A stretch of DNA of 64,000 nucleotides from Clostridiales bacterium (GTDB lineage: Bacteria; Bacillota; Clostridia; Oscillospirales; Oscillospiraceae). Positions 1-8,395 of the stretch are shown here, one piece after another (positions within the stretch are counted from its first letter, which is position 1; every line of letters starts with the position of its first letter). The notes under the pieces are model-generated. The model did no database searches. It had not been told where the DNA came from and worked only from the letters and a program-made list of their open reading frames with translations. Both the position numbers and the translations under genes were made by a program. The stretch is taken from positions 124,001 through 188,000 of the forward strand of contig JAHZGF010000017.1 in assembly GCA_019420945.1 (NCBI GenBank), given 5' to 3'.

Positions 1-696
1 CCGGACTTCCGAAGGTGTGGAAGCGGTAAGTTGGTACCGACTGGCCACTGGATTGTAGCGATTGTGTTTCAGATCTTCATCCAGATCGTCCCAGGCATCA
101 ATCAAATAAATCCAGCGGCCCAAGTGATAGAGCAGCTGTTCCATCACGCGACGGGAGGACTCGTCCCAATTTTGGGGGACCATGGCGGTCATAATGAGCG
201 CAAACTGCTCCGCCATGCGGTCAATAGAGCTGCACCGTTCCCGTTCCAACTGCTGCAGATCAGATAACCTGCGGCCAATTTCTCGATGGAGTGCCGGATT
301 CTGGTTCTGGCCCCGCCGGAACACTCTGTGAAAGAGGGCCAAGAGAGACAGCGCCGGAAGGCGTCGCAGTCCCCGCTCGTCTGCCAGCTGGTCCTTTAGT
401 TTCCAGTAAACCAGCAGCACGGAAATATCCGCGGCTGCCTCCAGGGAAGGGTCGGATTCACTGGCATATCTGCCCCGGAACGGAGAAGAGATACAACGCA
501 GGCATGAAACGCAAGGCGCTTCCTTCTCCCTCCGCAGCAACAGAGCCAGAAAAGTAAAATCATAATTGAGCAGGAAACTGGCCAAAAAACCATATCTCTT
601 GTTCAAAGTATGGCATAGGCCGCAGTATGCGGCCCGGTAATCCTGCCACTCTTGTTCTGTCAGTTTTTCCCGTACGGGCAGTACATAACCAAACAT
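1..696 (-). CDS. DUF5685 family protein, C-terminal part missing at window edge
   Basis: The minus-strand frame is open from an ATG at 696 to the first base of the window, so 232 codons are visible and the 3' end is cut off. The N-terminus (MFGYVLP, then YRAAYCGLCHTLNKRYG) matches the opening I associate with DUF5685, a family of unknown function in Clostridia with an early CxxC pair. Further Cys residues occur in a CVSCLRC stretch near residue 63, so metal binding is possible but unproven. It starts 8 bases after the ybbR stop with only a weak GAAG ribosome-binding site, which suggests translational coupling to cdaA-ybbR. Function unknown. Confidence 0.8.
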   Translation of the reverse strand, partial: MFGYVLPVREKLTEQEWQDYRAAYCGLCHTLNKRYGFLASFLLNYDFTFLALLLRREKEAPCVSCLRCISSPFRGRYASESDPSLEAAADISVLLVYWKLKDQLADERGLRRLPALSLLALFHRVFRRGQNQNPALHREIGRRLSDLQQLERERCSSIDRMAEQFALIMTAMVPQNWDESSRRVMEQLLYHLGRWIYLIDAWDDLDEDLKHNRYNPVASRYQLTASTPSEVR

Positions 697-704
697 TGCT
701 TCAA

Positions 705-1964
705 TTATGACCCGGTAATATTGACCACAACCTGGTATTCACCCACGGCACCCACATCCGCAAATCCACGGACACCTACTTTCGCAGGCAGTGTGCGGGT
801 ACCCTGCGTGTTTTCGTCCAGATCTGCCAAATCCACAATCACATAGACATCTTGATCCTGGACCAATTCCATGGTATTGGAGGCGCCGCGGATTCGGACC
901 TCCAGGGCCTCTGTAACCAGATCCACATTGCCCAAATTGGAGGGAACGTTAATTAGTTCAATATCCGAGGTCTGCACCACTCTGGTGGTCAGACCGGTCA
1001 TGGAAACCGTAACCTGGGCCGTTGTGATGCCGCTGATAATGGAGACGCCCTCCGGCAGGGGAATTTCAAGATTCAGCACTTCAGATGTGACAATCTGAGA
1101 TAGGTCGATGGTGCCAAGACTGATGGAATCAATCTGTTCCAAACGCTCCGGCGTGCCTGAGATGGTAATGGTTTCCGGATCAATCATGGTGGTTGCGTTT
1201 GCGCTGGTGGCGCCGCCGCCGGAGGTATATGTCACCGTCAGGGGAACTTCTTTTACGATCTGGACCGGGAAAATGGTGTAAACCTCCGTAATATCGCAGG
1301 TGAGGTTGGTCATATCCACGGCATTGCCTTCAGAGTCCACCAGGGTGATAGGCAGATCCCCAGACCAAGTGGAGCTGAGATCCTCTACATCAAGAGTCAC
1401 CAGGGCGTGGTCCACCTGTTCCACCAGGCTGCGTTCACCGCTTACGGTAACTTCCTTCTGCTCGAATTCGAAGTCTGTGTCGCTGATCCGGGCTCCTTCC
1501 ACGGCGGTGCCAACAAACTGTCCCTTGATCTCTACAGATTTGGACAGCATTTCCACCACATCCACGTCAATGGTGGACACGCTGCGCTCTACCACGCGCA
1601 GTTTTGTCGAGACGGAACTGGGGAGATTTTCCTCATAGTACAGACTGAAATGCCCTTCTCCATTGATTTGGGAATCAACCCGAACAGAGATCACGATATT
1701 GTTTCGGTTCACCTGAGAAATAGCAGAGCGAGGACCCTCCAGCTTAAGAGTAACTGTGGTGTCCTTTCCGGAGGTGATCATGAGTCCGTCATCAGCCAGC
1801 TCATCCTCTCCGATAAAGGTGACAGGAATATTGTAGACAGTCGTAGTGCTCTTGGGGGCCTCCACAATGTCAATATACAGCCAAAGTGCCACAGAGCAGG
1901 CGATTGCCAGGATCATGTAAAAAACTTTGCTGTTGCTCAGCTTTTCCCACAGATTATTCCGCAT
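705..1964 (-). CDS. ybbR: YbbR-domain protein (CdaR-type c-di-AMP cyclase regulator)
   Basis: The product is about 419 residues. It has one N-terminal membrane segment (roughly residues 10-28, FYMILAIACSVALWLYI) followed by repeated beta-rich YbbR domains carrying alternating V-x-V strands, so it should sit outside the membrane. In Firmicutes CdaR/YbbR binds and modulates the diadenylate cyclase CdaA, whose gene lies immediately upstream. The ATG at 1964 is chosen because a purine-rich GAAGGGGG site precedes it by about 8 bases; longer frames would add 14 unlikely residues. The start overlaps the end of cdaA by 11 bases. glmM, the usual third gene of this operon, is not next to it here. Confidence 0.9.
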   Translation of the reverse strand: MRNNLWEKLSNSKVFYMILAIACSVALWLYIDIVEAPKSTTTVYNIPVTFIGEDELADDGLMITSGKDTTVTLKLEGPRSAISQVNRNNIVISVRVDSQINGEGHFSLYYEENLPSSVSTKLRVVERSVSTIDVDVVEMLSKSVEIKGQFVGTAVEGARISDTDFEFEQKEVTVSGERSLVEQVDHALVTLDVEDLSSTWSGDLPITLVDSEGNAVDMTNLTCDITEVYTIFPVQIVKEVPLTVTYTSGGGATSANATTMIDPETITISGTPERLEQIDSISLGTIDLSQIVTSEVLNLEIPLPEGVSIISGITTAQVTVSMTGLTTRVVQTSDIELINVPSNLGNVDLVTEALEVRIRGASNTMELVQDQDVYVIVDLADLDENTQGTRTLPAKVGVRGFADVGAVGEYQVVVNITGS

Positions 1965-2832
1965 GATCGTCGCCCCCTTCCTCTTTCTTCCGATGGAGGA
2001 AATCAAAGAGCGAACGCTTGCGGGTGTTCTGTTCCTCGGTCGGAATCAGTTCATTGCGGAGCAAACGCTCCAAGGTTTCCAAGGAGAGGTGACGCTTCAG
2101 CATGCCGCCCACAGCCACGGAAATCGCGCCAGTCTCTTCTGAGACAATAGCAACGACGGCATCAGAATGTTCACTGACGCCAATGCCAGCCCGATGTCGG
2201 GTGCCCAAGTCTCTGCTGATATTCAGGTTCCCCGTGAGTGGCAGCACGCAGCCGGCACTCAAGACCCGGCTGTCGCGAATGATGACAGCACCGTCATGAA
2301 GCGGCGCTTTAGGCCAGAAAATATTCTTCAACAGCTCGCTGGAGACTTCCGCGTCCACCACGGTACCGGATTTAACACAGTCATCCAAAATAGTCATTCG
2401 CTCAAATACAACCAGCGCGCCGATGCGGTCCTTTGACATGGAGGCAAAGGCGTCCACGGTCTGAAGAATGGCCCGCTCGGTTTGACTGGTCTTTGCCTGG
2501 GGGGCCAACAGCTTTCCAAAGCCTTTGCTGCCCACCTGTTCCAGAAAGCGGCGGATCTCCGGCTGGAACACCACGATCAGGGCCAGGAAGCCGATTTCCA
2601 CCGCGCCCCGCAAAATATAGTACAACACATACAATCTGCAGTAATAAGCCACGGCCAGGGCCAGCAGTACCAGAACAATGCCCTTGAGTACCTGGCCCGA
2701 CCGGGATTTTCTGGTTAACAAAAGCAGACGATATATGATATAGGCGATAATGGCCATATCAATGACATCTGTGATTTTAATCATCTGGACATATCTGAGA
2801 CAGATATTTGCATAGTGCGCAATCAAGCCCAT
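1954..2832 (-). CDS. cdaA: Diadenylate cyclase CdaA (c-di-AMP synthase)
   Basis: CdaA joins two ATP molecules into cyclic di-AMP, a messenger for potassium/osmotic balance and wall homeostasis. Three hydrophobic segments lie in roughly the first 90 residues. The DAC domain follows, with its two signature motifs: DGA at about 180-182 (PLHDGAVII) and RHR at about 212-214 (LGTRHRAGIG). Length is 292 residues, normal for the family. I choose the ATG at 2832 because AGGGGGG precedes it by 6 bases; an in-frame ATG at 2850 has no comparable site. It is co-transcribed with ybbR and has its own promoter-like sequence at 2913-2941. Confidence 0.95.
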   Translation of the reverse strand: MGLIAHYANICLRYVQMIKITDVIDMAIIAYIIYRLLLLTRKSRSGQVLKGIVLVLLALAVAYYCRLYVLYYILRGAVEIGFLALIVVFQPEIRRFLEQVGSKGFGKLLAPQAKTSQTERAILQTVDAFASMSKDRIGALVVFERMTILDDCVKSGTVVDAEVSSELLKNIFWPKAPLHDGAVIIRDSRVLSAGCVLPLTGNLNISRDLGTRHRAGIGVSEHSDAVVAIVSEETGAISVAVGGMLKRHLSLETLERLLRNELIPTEEQNTRKRSLFDFLHRKKEEGGDDHAE

Positions 2833-2912
2833 TGCGCTCCCCCCTATCATACACCAGGGCAGAAGGACGCCTCACATAAGCGCTACAAACCCATAATAAT
2901 TTCATTCTATTC

Positions 2913-2941
2913 ATTATATCGCATTGCCAGAATCATGGCAA
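2913..2941 (-). promoter_or_regulatory. Promoter of cdaA-ybbR with an operator-like inverted repeat
   Basis: On the minus strand a TTGCCA -35 (2936-2941) and TATAAT -10 (2913-2918) are separated by 17 bases. The -35 is one arm of a perfect inverted repeat, TTGCCA-6-TGGCAA (2924-2941), so a dimeric regulator could cover it. The promoter call is firm on sequence; regulation is inference. Confidence 0.75.
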
Positions 2942-2957
2942 GCAAAGATAGGGACTT

Positions 2958-4097
2958 TTATGTTAATTTGTGATGAACAATCTGTTTCAAAACCCGTAAA
3001 AAGGAGTCTACTTCCTCGGGGGTATTAAAGGCAGAAAAACTGATCCGCACCGTCCCGGTGTCCAGCGTACCTGCTGACCGGTGCGCGCAGGGGGCGCAAT
3101 GCAGACCGCCTCGAACAGCGATACCTCGCTGTCCCAAGGCTCCAGCCAAAGATTGACAGTCCATTTTAGGGCAGATAAACGAGAGCACCCCGACTTGATT
3201 TTTAGACGCTGAGGCAAAAAAACGGACCTCTGGTATAGATTGCAGCCCCTGTTTTAGTTGCCCCATCAGCCGCTGCTCGTGCCGGGCAATTCGGTTTACT
3301 CCTGTGCGGCGGATAAATCTTACGCCGGCCAGAAGCCCCGCCACACCAGCAACATTTTGAGTCCCGGCCTCCCCCCGATCCGGTAGAAACAGAGGCATTT
3401 CCTGCCGCATGGATTCGCTGCCTGTCCCTCCCGTTAAAATCGGGTTTAAGGGTTCCTGTTGTGAGCCACAGAGCAGTACCCCGGTTCCCTGAGGGCCATA
3501 CAACCCCTTATGGCCTGGAAAAGCCATATAGGCTGCACCCAGCGCCTCCATAGAGAGAGGCAGGCATCCTGCGGCCTGAGATGCGTCCAGAATCAAGGGC
3601 ACCTTCTTACGGCGGCATGCTGATGCGATCTCCTCAATGGGCAGCACATAGCCGAACACATTGGAAATACAGGTACACACCACCGCCGCCGGCCGCTCGA
3701 GCAGCCCCTGTTCAAAGGCCTGGAGGGTTCCGGCGTCGTCAAAGAGCGGCGCCTCGGCCACCCGGATTTTAACCTCGGGAATAGAGGCCAGGGTGCGGGT
3801 TACTGCATTGTGCTCCCAACCGGAAATCAAAACTGTATCTGCCGGATGGACCAGGGTTCGGATGGCCAGATTGAGAGCATGGGTTGCGTTTTGGGTAAAT
3901 ACCACTTGATCCGGCCCAGACGCCTCAAACAACTCCATCAGTTCTGTGCGGCAAGTGTACATGACCTGTTCAGCTCGGCGAGAGGCTTCGGAATCTCCAC
4001 GGCCCGGACTGGAGCATTGTTGTATTGCCCGGGCCACCGCAGTTGGTACGGTAGACGGTTTTTGCAGCGTTGTCGCTGCGCTGTCAAAGTAGATCAC
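2958..4097 (-). CDS. Class V aminotransferase / cysteine desulfurase-like protein
   Basis: A 379-residue PLP enzyme of the NifS/SufS fold. The start MIYFDSAATT is typical. A PLP-binding Asp in LILDASQAAG (about 171) and the Schiff-base Lys in FPGHKGLYGP (about 197) are both present. A Cys in RGGLHCAP (about 334) sits where SufS/CsdB desulfurases carry their catalytic Cys. Substrate is probably cysteine or selenocysteine. It overlaps the upstream DUF3343 gene by 4 bases. DUF3343 proteins are often found near selenium or sulfur-transfer genes, so a role in sulfur or selenium mobilisation is likely, but no SufU or IscU scaffold gene is adjacent. The exact substrate cannot be read from sequence. 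Confidence 0.85.
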   Translation of the reverse strand: MIYFDSAATTLQKPSTVPTAVARAIQQCSSPGRGDSEASRRAEQVMYTCRTELMELFEASGPDQVVFTQNATHALNLAIRTLVHPADTVLISGWEHNAVTRTLASIPEVKIRVAEAPLFDDAGTLQAFEQGLLERPAAVVCTCISNVFGYVLPIEEIASACRRKKVPLILDASQAAGCLPLSMEALGAAYMAFPGHKGLYGPQGTGVLLCGSQQEPLNPILTGGTGSESMRQEMPLFLPDRGEAGTQNVAGVAGLLAGVRFIRRTGVNRIARHEQRLMGQLKQGLQSIPEVRFFASASKNQVGVLSFICPKMDCQSLAGALGQRGIAVRGGLHCAPCAHRSAGTLDTGTVRISFSAFNTPEEVDSFLRVLKQIVHHKLT

Positions 4098-4348
4098 AGC
4101 ATCACCTCACGATAGCTACCATCGCCGGAAGAGAGGTAAATTTTTCCCGGATTCAATCCGACGTGATTCAATACCACCAGCGCAGAACTCAAACTGCGCT
4201 CGGATACTTTGACGCAATAGCTGCATCCCTCAGGGGAAATACTTTTTGGGGAACGAAAAATGTGAGCTGAAATGCCGGCCCGTTCCAGGGCAGAAGCTGT
4301 TCTCTGGGCGTATGTCAGAGAACGGCAAACAATCAGATAATAAATCAT
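4094..4348 (-). CDS. DUF3343 domain protein
   Basis: An 84-residue protein starting MIYYLIVCRSLTYAQ, matching the compact DUF3343 family (putative Se/S-carrier proteins resembling YedF C-terminal regions). Two Cys residues are visible in its first half, at about positions 8 and 45 (the latter in GCSYCVKV, which contains a CxxC-like pair). The ATG follows a GGAGG site by about 9 bases. It ends in an ATGA overlap with the aminotransferase, indicating a two-gene unit. A carrier or delivery partner for the desulfurase is plausible; no function has been demonstrated that I can infer from the sequence itself. Confidence 0.75.
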   Translation of the reverse strand: MIYYLIVCRSLTYAQRTASALERAGISAHIFRSPKSISPEGCSYCVKVSERSLSSALVVLNHVGLNPGKIYLSSGDGSYREVML

Positions 4349-4396
4349 AAAAATGCGCCTCCTGTCCCAGTTTATGACCGATGTTGTTGGGCGTGA

Positions 4397-4436
4397 ATGA
4401 AACAGGCTGTGCCCTCTTGGGCACAGCCTGTTTCAT
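4397..4436 (-). terminator. Long perfect hairpin just after ispF
   Basis: An 18-bp perfect stem (4397-4414 with 4419-4436) closes a TCTT loop and begins directly after the ispF stop codon. It has no T-tract on either side, so it is either a weak terminator or an mRNA 3'-end stabiliser between ispD-ispF and the DUF3343 gene. Confidence 0.55.
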
Positions 4437-4922
4437 TTACACGGTTGATTCATTTTGTTCCAGAAGTGCTACTGCATGGGCGGCCATGCCTTGGCCAGTA
4501 CCGGTAAAGCCCAGCCCTTCTTCTGTAGTGGCCTTTAGATTGATCCTTGCTTCCTCGATCCCCAACACTGCGGCAATATTTTTACGCATAGACGGAATGT
4601 AAGGGGATAGCTTGGGGCGCTGGGCGATGATAGTGCCATCCACATTGACCACAGTAAACCCTTGCTGTGACAGCATATTCCGGACCCGGTCCAGCAGAAC
4701 CAAACTCGAAATGCCTTCCGTATTGGGATCGTCGTCGGGGAATGCATGTCCGATATCCCATAACCCTGCTGCGCCCAGCAGAGCGTCCATCACCGCATGA
4801 ACGATTACATCGGCGTCAGAATGGCCCAACAGACCCAGTTCGTAGGGAATCTCCACGCCACCCAGAATCAACTTGCGCTCCGGGGCCAGACGGTGGACAT
4901 CATAACCCTGTCCAATTCTCAT
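4437..4922 (-). CDS. ispF: 2-C-methyl-D-erythritol 2,4-cyclodiphosphate synthase
   Basis: IspF makes the cyclic diphosphate intermediate of the MEP isoprenoid pathway. The 161-residue product starts MRIGQGYDVHRL, whose Asp8 and His10 are zinc ligands, and carries LGHSDADVIVHAV with the third ligand. The tail TEEGLGFTGTGQG is also characteristic. The ATG at 4922 overlaps the ispD stop as ATGA, which is why it is preferred over an upstream in-frame ATG at 4937. ispD, ispF and ispH (in the fusion gene next door) lie within 3.4 kb, so three MEP-pathway steps are clustered. Confidence 0.96.
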   Translation of the reverse strand: MRIGQGYDVHRLAPERKLILGGVEIPYELGLLGHSDADVIVHAVMDALLGAAGLWDIGHAFPDDDPNTEGISSLVLLDRVRNMLSQQGFTVVNVDGTIIAQRPKLSPYIPSMRKNIAAVLGIEEARINLKATTEEGLGFTGTGQGMAAHAVALLEQNESTV

Positions 4923-5683
4923 GTTGCATCCTGACATGCTGCGATTGCCTCCCCTATCACCAGATCAAACTGGGTTGTGATTTTGAGATTTCTCCGGTCC
5001 CCCTCGGTGAGAGTGACCACCTTCCCGATCTGCTCCACAGCAGAACAGTCGTCGGTCAACGCAATATGATGCTCAATACAGTGATGCAGAGCGCCCCGGA
5101 TCAGATCCGCATCAAACACCTGGGGGGTCTGTACCGCAAAGAGCTTGGAACGGTCCGGAGTTCCGGTTACCTGGCTATTTTCTGCTGTTTTAATGGTGTC
5201 ATTGACGGGAATAGCGGGAGCCGCGGCACTGGTCTTCCAGGCCATTTTGATGGCATCTTCCAGAACCTGCTGGGAGACAAAGGGTCTGGCACCATCGTGA
5301 ATGGCAATATAATCCACCGCCTGATCCACTTCACTCAGACCCATGAGCACAGAGTGGCTGCGGTCTTCCCCTCCGGTTACCACCTTGGTTACCTTAGCAA
5401 GGCCGTAGGTCTTGCACACCTCGCCGATGGGCACAATCAGATCGGAGCGGGTCACTACCACCACTTGCTGAACCAGAGGACAGGACTCGAAGGCGGAAAG
5501 AGTATAGCCAATGACCGGCTTACCACCCAGTTCCGCCATAATTTTATCAACGCCCTGCATTCGGCTGGCATTGCCCGCCGCCACAATCACCGCGGCACAG
5601 GTCGGCTGCGGTTTTCGCTTCAACTTATGAAACAAAGAGCCCATATCATCCCTCGTTTCTCCAGGGAAGTTCTTTTCTTTCAT
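4919..5683 (-). CDS. ispD: 2-C-methyl-D-erythritol 4-phosphate cytidylyltransferase
   Basis: IspD transfers CMP from CTP to methylerythritol phosphate. The nucleotide-binding loop VIVAAGNASRMQG is near residue 33, and DGARPF and a TPQVF segment match the family. The 254-residue frame has about 28 extra residues before the core fold. An internal ATG at 5644, preceded by GAGGG, is a possible shorter start, while the ATG at 5683 follows GGGGAG by 6 bases; either is possible. A promoter lies at 5715-5743. The gene is translationally coupled to ispF. Confidence 0.95.
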   Translation of the reverse strand: MKEKNFPGETRDDMGSLFHKLKRKPQPTCAAVIVAAGNASRMQGVDKIMAELGGKPVIGYTLSAFESCPLVQQVVVVTRSDLIVPIGEVCKTYGLAKVTKVVTGGEDRSHSVLMGLSEVDQAVDYIAIHDGARPFVSQQVLEDAIKMAWKTSAAAPAIPVNDTIKTAENSQVTGTPDRSKLFAVQTPQVFDADLIRGALHHCIEHHIALTDDCSAVEQIGKVVTLTEGDRRNLKITTQFDLVIGEAIAACQDAT

Positions 5684-5714
5684 TCTATCTCCCCTGCTGT
5701 TTTCTCATGACAAA

Positions 5715-5743
5715 ATGATAGCACAATCCGCTGTTCTGGACAA
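5715..5743 (-). promoter_or_regulatory. Promoter of ispD-ispF
   Basis: TTGTCC (5738-5743) and TATCAT (5715-5720) on the minus strand are 17 bases apart. The -10 to ATG distance is about 30 bases. It directly follows the terminator of the ispH/S1 gene, consistent with the start of a new transcription unit. Confidence 0.6.
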
Positions 5744-5747
5744 CAGA

Positions 5748-5779
5748 AAACGGGCCGGATCTTAAGATCCGGCCCGTTT
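5748..5779 (-). terminator. Terminator of the rpiR-ispH/S1 operon
   Basis: A perfect 32-base palindrome (16-bp arms, GC-rich centre) is followed on the minus strand by TTTT. It lies 22 bases after the fusion-gene stop and before the ispD promoter. Confidence 0.8.
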
Positions 5780-5801
5780 GTCCAATCAAATCAGATGAGA
5801 A

Positions 5802-7751
5802 TTACTCCTCGTCATCCTGATAGTCGTCCACAGGAGCGTCCTGCAGCACGGCGCGGCGGGAGAGAGAAATCTTTCTGGTCTCGGTGTTGATGTCGGTGAT
5901 CTTCACCTCAACGATCTGACCTTCAGCCAGCTCATCCTCGGGCTTCTCCACCCGGTGATCAGCAATCTGAGAGATGTGGATCAGGCCGTCGACACCAGGA
6001 ACAACCTCAGCAAAGGCGCCAAAGCTCATCAGCTTGACGATCTTGACCTCGGCAACGCTGCCCACGTCGTACTTGGACAGGAAGGTCTCCCAGGGATTCT
6101 CGTCGGGGTTCTTCATACCCAGAGAGATCTTCTTCTTCTCGGGATCAGCCTTAATCACATAGACCTCCACGGTGTCGCCCACGGAGACAACCTCGGAGGG
6201 ATGCTTGATGCGGCTCCAGGAGAGCTCGGAGATGTGAACCATGCCGTCCACGCCGCCGATGTCCACAAAGGCGCCATAAGAAGTCAGGCTCTTAACGGTG
6301 CCGGTGTAGTGCTTGCCCACCTCAATGTCAGCCCAGATAGCGGCAGCGGCGGCAGCCTTCTCCTCAGCAGCCACAGCGCGGATGGAGCCCACCACGCGGC
6401 GGCGGGAGCGGTTGACCTCAGTGATGCGCAGACGAACAGTGGTCTTGACCAGCTCGGTCATGGGCTCGTTGCGGCGCAGACCGGTCTGAGAAGCGGGGAC
6501 GAAGACACGGATGCCCTTGACGTTGACAACAACGCCGCCCTTGTTCTCTTCCACAACCAGGCCTTCCACAGTGGTCTTCTCGTCCTTGGCGGCCTCGATC
6601 TCTTCCCAGTTCTTGTTGGCGTCCAGGCGCTTCTTGGACAGGGTGACAACACCCTCGCTGTCGTTGACGCGCATAACCATGGCCTCGATGGTGTCACCCA
6701 CCTTGACGCAGTCCTCAACCTTGACAGTGGGATCGTCAGAATACTCAGACACAGGAATGTAACCAGCATGCTTGGTGCCCAGATCCACCTGGATCTCGGT
6801 AGGTGTGATGTTCACAACAACGCCGGTGGCCTTCTCTCCTGTATTTAAAGTTTTGATCGATTTCTCCAGCAGCTCAGCGAAGGATTCCTCGATCTCCAGA
6901 TTTTCTTCACTCATTTTGTCATAGACCTCCTTTATTATCCACCCAGGTGTGGACGCACCCGCGGTGATACCGACACAAGCTACGCTTTTCAGGCGATCCA
7001 GGTCCAACTCATCGGCCTGTTCCACCCAAAGAACCATCGGACAGCGCTCTTGACACAGCTCCACCAGATGCTTTGTATTGGAGCTGGCATGATCTCCAAT
7101 GACCACCATTGCGTCGCATTTTGACGCAATTTTCTGGGCCTCCGATTGTCTACGGAACGTAGCGTTACATATTGTATCAAATATTTCAAGGTTTGTACAC
7201 ACTTTTTTTGCGAAATTCACAGATTTTTCCCAATTTTCTCTGGTGGAGGTGGTTTGAGAGACAAATGTCAGGGGTATTTGCCTCCGATTTGGATCTTCTT
7301 CCAGCCATTTTTGCAAAGAATCCACATTCTCCAGCACCACTGGATGTTGACACCAGCCGGCAATTGCCTTGACTTCGGGGTGATTCGGAGCGCCAATAAT
7401 CACCGGACAGCGGCCCTTTTGTTCTGCCTGCGAGACCAGCTGGTGAATGCGGGAGACATTGGGACAAGTGGCGTCTAAAATAGGATTGCCCTGGTTCTCC
7501 AGCTGACGGTAGACTTCACGGGCCTCCCCGTGGGAACGGATGAGTACTTGGGCACCAGCAGGAGCTTGCTCGGGCACATCGATCTGACTAATTCCCTGGT
7601 TGGCCAAGTGCTCCACCACATGGCGGTTGTGAATGATGGAGCCCAACATCACACAGGAGGTCTTCTGCTCCGCCTGCTGTTGAGCCAGCTCCACCGCCCG
7701 TCGGACACCGTAGCAAAAGCCGGCGCTTTCCGCAAGGATGATTTTTTTCAT
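5802..7751 (-). CDS. ispH: Fusion: IspH (HMBPP reductase) - 30S ribosomal protein S1
   Basis: Residues 1-280 are IspH, the last MEP-pathway enzyme, which reduces HMBPP to IPP/DMAPP with a [4Fe-4S] cluster. The three cluster cysteines are visible at 13 (AGFCYGV), 96 (ATCPNV) and 195 (TICNATF). Residues about 300-630 hold four S1 RNA-binding repeats (about 303-374, 393-456, 479-546, 564-632) and an acidic tail, as in Firmicute ribosomal protein S1. Such IspH-S1 fusions are known in Clostridia. The gene overlaps plsC as ATGA and ends the rpiR-baiN-cmk-plsC operon. Codon use in the S1 half looks more biased than in the IspH half, and an internal Shine-Dalgarno precedes Met280 (see 6912-6933). Confidence 0.95.
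   Translation of the reverse strand: MKKIILAESAGFCYGVRRAVELAQQQAEQKTSCVMLGSIIHNRHVVEHLANQGISQIDVPEQAPAGAQVLIRSHGEAREVYRQLENQGNPILDATCPNVSRIHQLVSQAEQKGRCPVIIGAPNHPEVKAIAGWCQHPVVLENVDSLQKWLEEDPNRRQIPLTFVSQTTSTRENWEKSVNFAKKVCTNLEIFDTICNATFRRQSEAQKIASKCDAMVVIGDHASSNTKHLVELCQERCPMVLWVEQADELDLDRLKSVACVGITAGASTPGWIIKEVYDKMSEENLEIEESFAELLEKSIKTLNTGEKATGVVVNITPTEIQVDLGTKHAGYIPVSEYSDDPTVKVEDCVKVGDTIEAMVMRVNDSEGVVTLSKKRLDANKNWEEIEAAKDEKTTVEGLVVEENKGGVVVNVKGIRVFVPASQTGLRRNEPMTELVKTTVRLRITEVNRSRRRVVGSIRAVAAEEKAAAAAAIWADIEVGKHYTGTVKSLTSYGAFVDIGGVDGMVHISELSWSRIKHPSEVVSVGDTVEVYVIKADPEKKKISLGMKNPDENPWETFLSKYDVGSVAEVKIVKLMSFGAFAEVVPGVDGLIHISQIADHRVEKPEDELAEGQIVEVKITDINTETRKISLSRRAVLQDAPVDDYQDDEE
6912..6933 (-). 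promoter_or_regulatory. Internal ribosome-binding site before the S1 half
   Basis: Within the fusion gene, AAAGGAGG (6926-6933) stands 11 bases upstream of the in-frame ATG at 6914 (Met280), exactly at the IspH/S1 junction. Translation from here would give a free, four-repeat S1 of about 370 residues. The spacing is at the long end of the usual range. The sequence is direct observation; use is inference. Confidence 0.5.
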
Positions 7752-8395
7752 CGGGTTTCCTCTCCAAGCGCATAAATACGCCGCATTAACTCATCCGCGG
7801 CCCGTTTATAGTCCTCAGTAGTGGCTTTTTTAGCGGGCACATTCGGATAGTAGGGCTCCCCTACCGTGATTTTGGTAAAGCGGAACCAGTGCTTTTTTCG
7901 GGGAATATAGACGGGCAGAAGAGGAGCACCCGCCCGAACTGCGAACATGATAGCCCCAGTCTTGGCCTCAGAATTTTCCTCTTCGTCGGCGGATACTCTG
8001 GTGCCTTCGGGGAACAGCAACAGCTTACAGCCCTCTTTCAGCACCTTGATGGCTCGTTTAACGGCAGCCATGTCACTCTGCCCTCTGTTTACACCAAACA
8101 TACCCACCTTGATCAGAAGCCATCCCAGGACTGGTATATGAAACAACTCTTCTTTCGCCATAATTCGCAGAGGATGCTTGTAACCAAAGGCCATAATGGC
8201 CATCATGGGATCTGCATAGGCGGAATGGTTGGCGGCAATTACTGCTGCGCCCTCAGGAATATTTTGTCGGCCCACCATCCGCACTGGATGGAAAATGGAA
8301 AACACGACAAAGACGGGCCAAAACAGGATATGATAGAGCCTGTCTGTCCCCTTCTTGCTCAGATGCTTGTATTTGACCTTTTTCTGGTTATTCAC
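7748..8395 (-). CDS. plsC: 1-acyl-sn-glycerol-3-phosphate acyltransferase
   Basis: PlsC adds the second acyl chain to lysophosphatidic acid at the membrane. The catalytic HX4D box is NHSAYAD (His57, Asp62), and the glycerol-phosphate-binding FPEGTR is at about 128-133. A hydrophobic stretch near residues 22-36 should place it on the membrane. Length is 215 residues. It overlaps cmk by 8 bases upstream and ispH by 4 downstream, in the order cmk-plsC-ispH that is common in Clostridia. Confidence 0.92.
   Translation of the reverse strand: MNNQKKVKYKHLSKKGTDRLYHILFWPVFVVFSIFHPVRMVGRQNIPEGAAVIAANHSAYADPMMAIMAFGYKHPLRIMAKEELFHIPVLGWLLIKVGMFGVNRGQSDMAAVKRAIKVLKEGCKLLLFPEGTRVSADEEENSEAKTGAIMFAVRAGAPLLPVYIPRKKHWFRFTKITVGEPYYPNVPAKKATTEDYKRAADELMRRIYALGEETR

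Noticed and set aside
4397..4436. The 40-base perfect inverted repeat as the end of a mobile element
   Set aside because: There is no matching second end, target duplication or transposase; it fits a post-ispF hairpin.
5955..6848. A 297-codon plus-strand open frame opposite the S1 repeats
   Set aside because: It is the mirror of highly biased S1 codons; composition is not that of a real protein.
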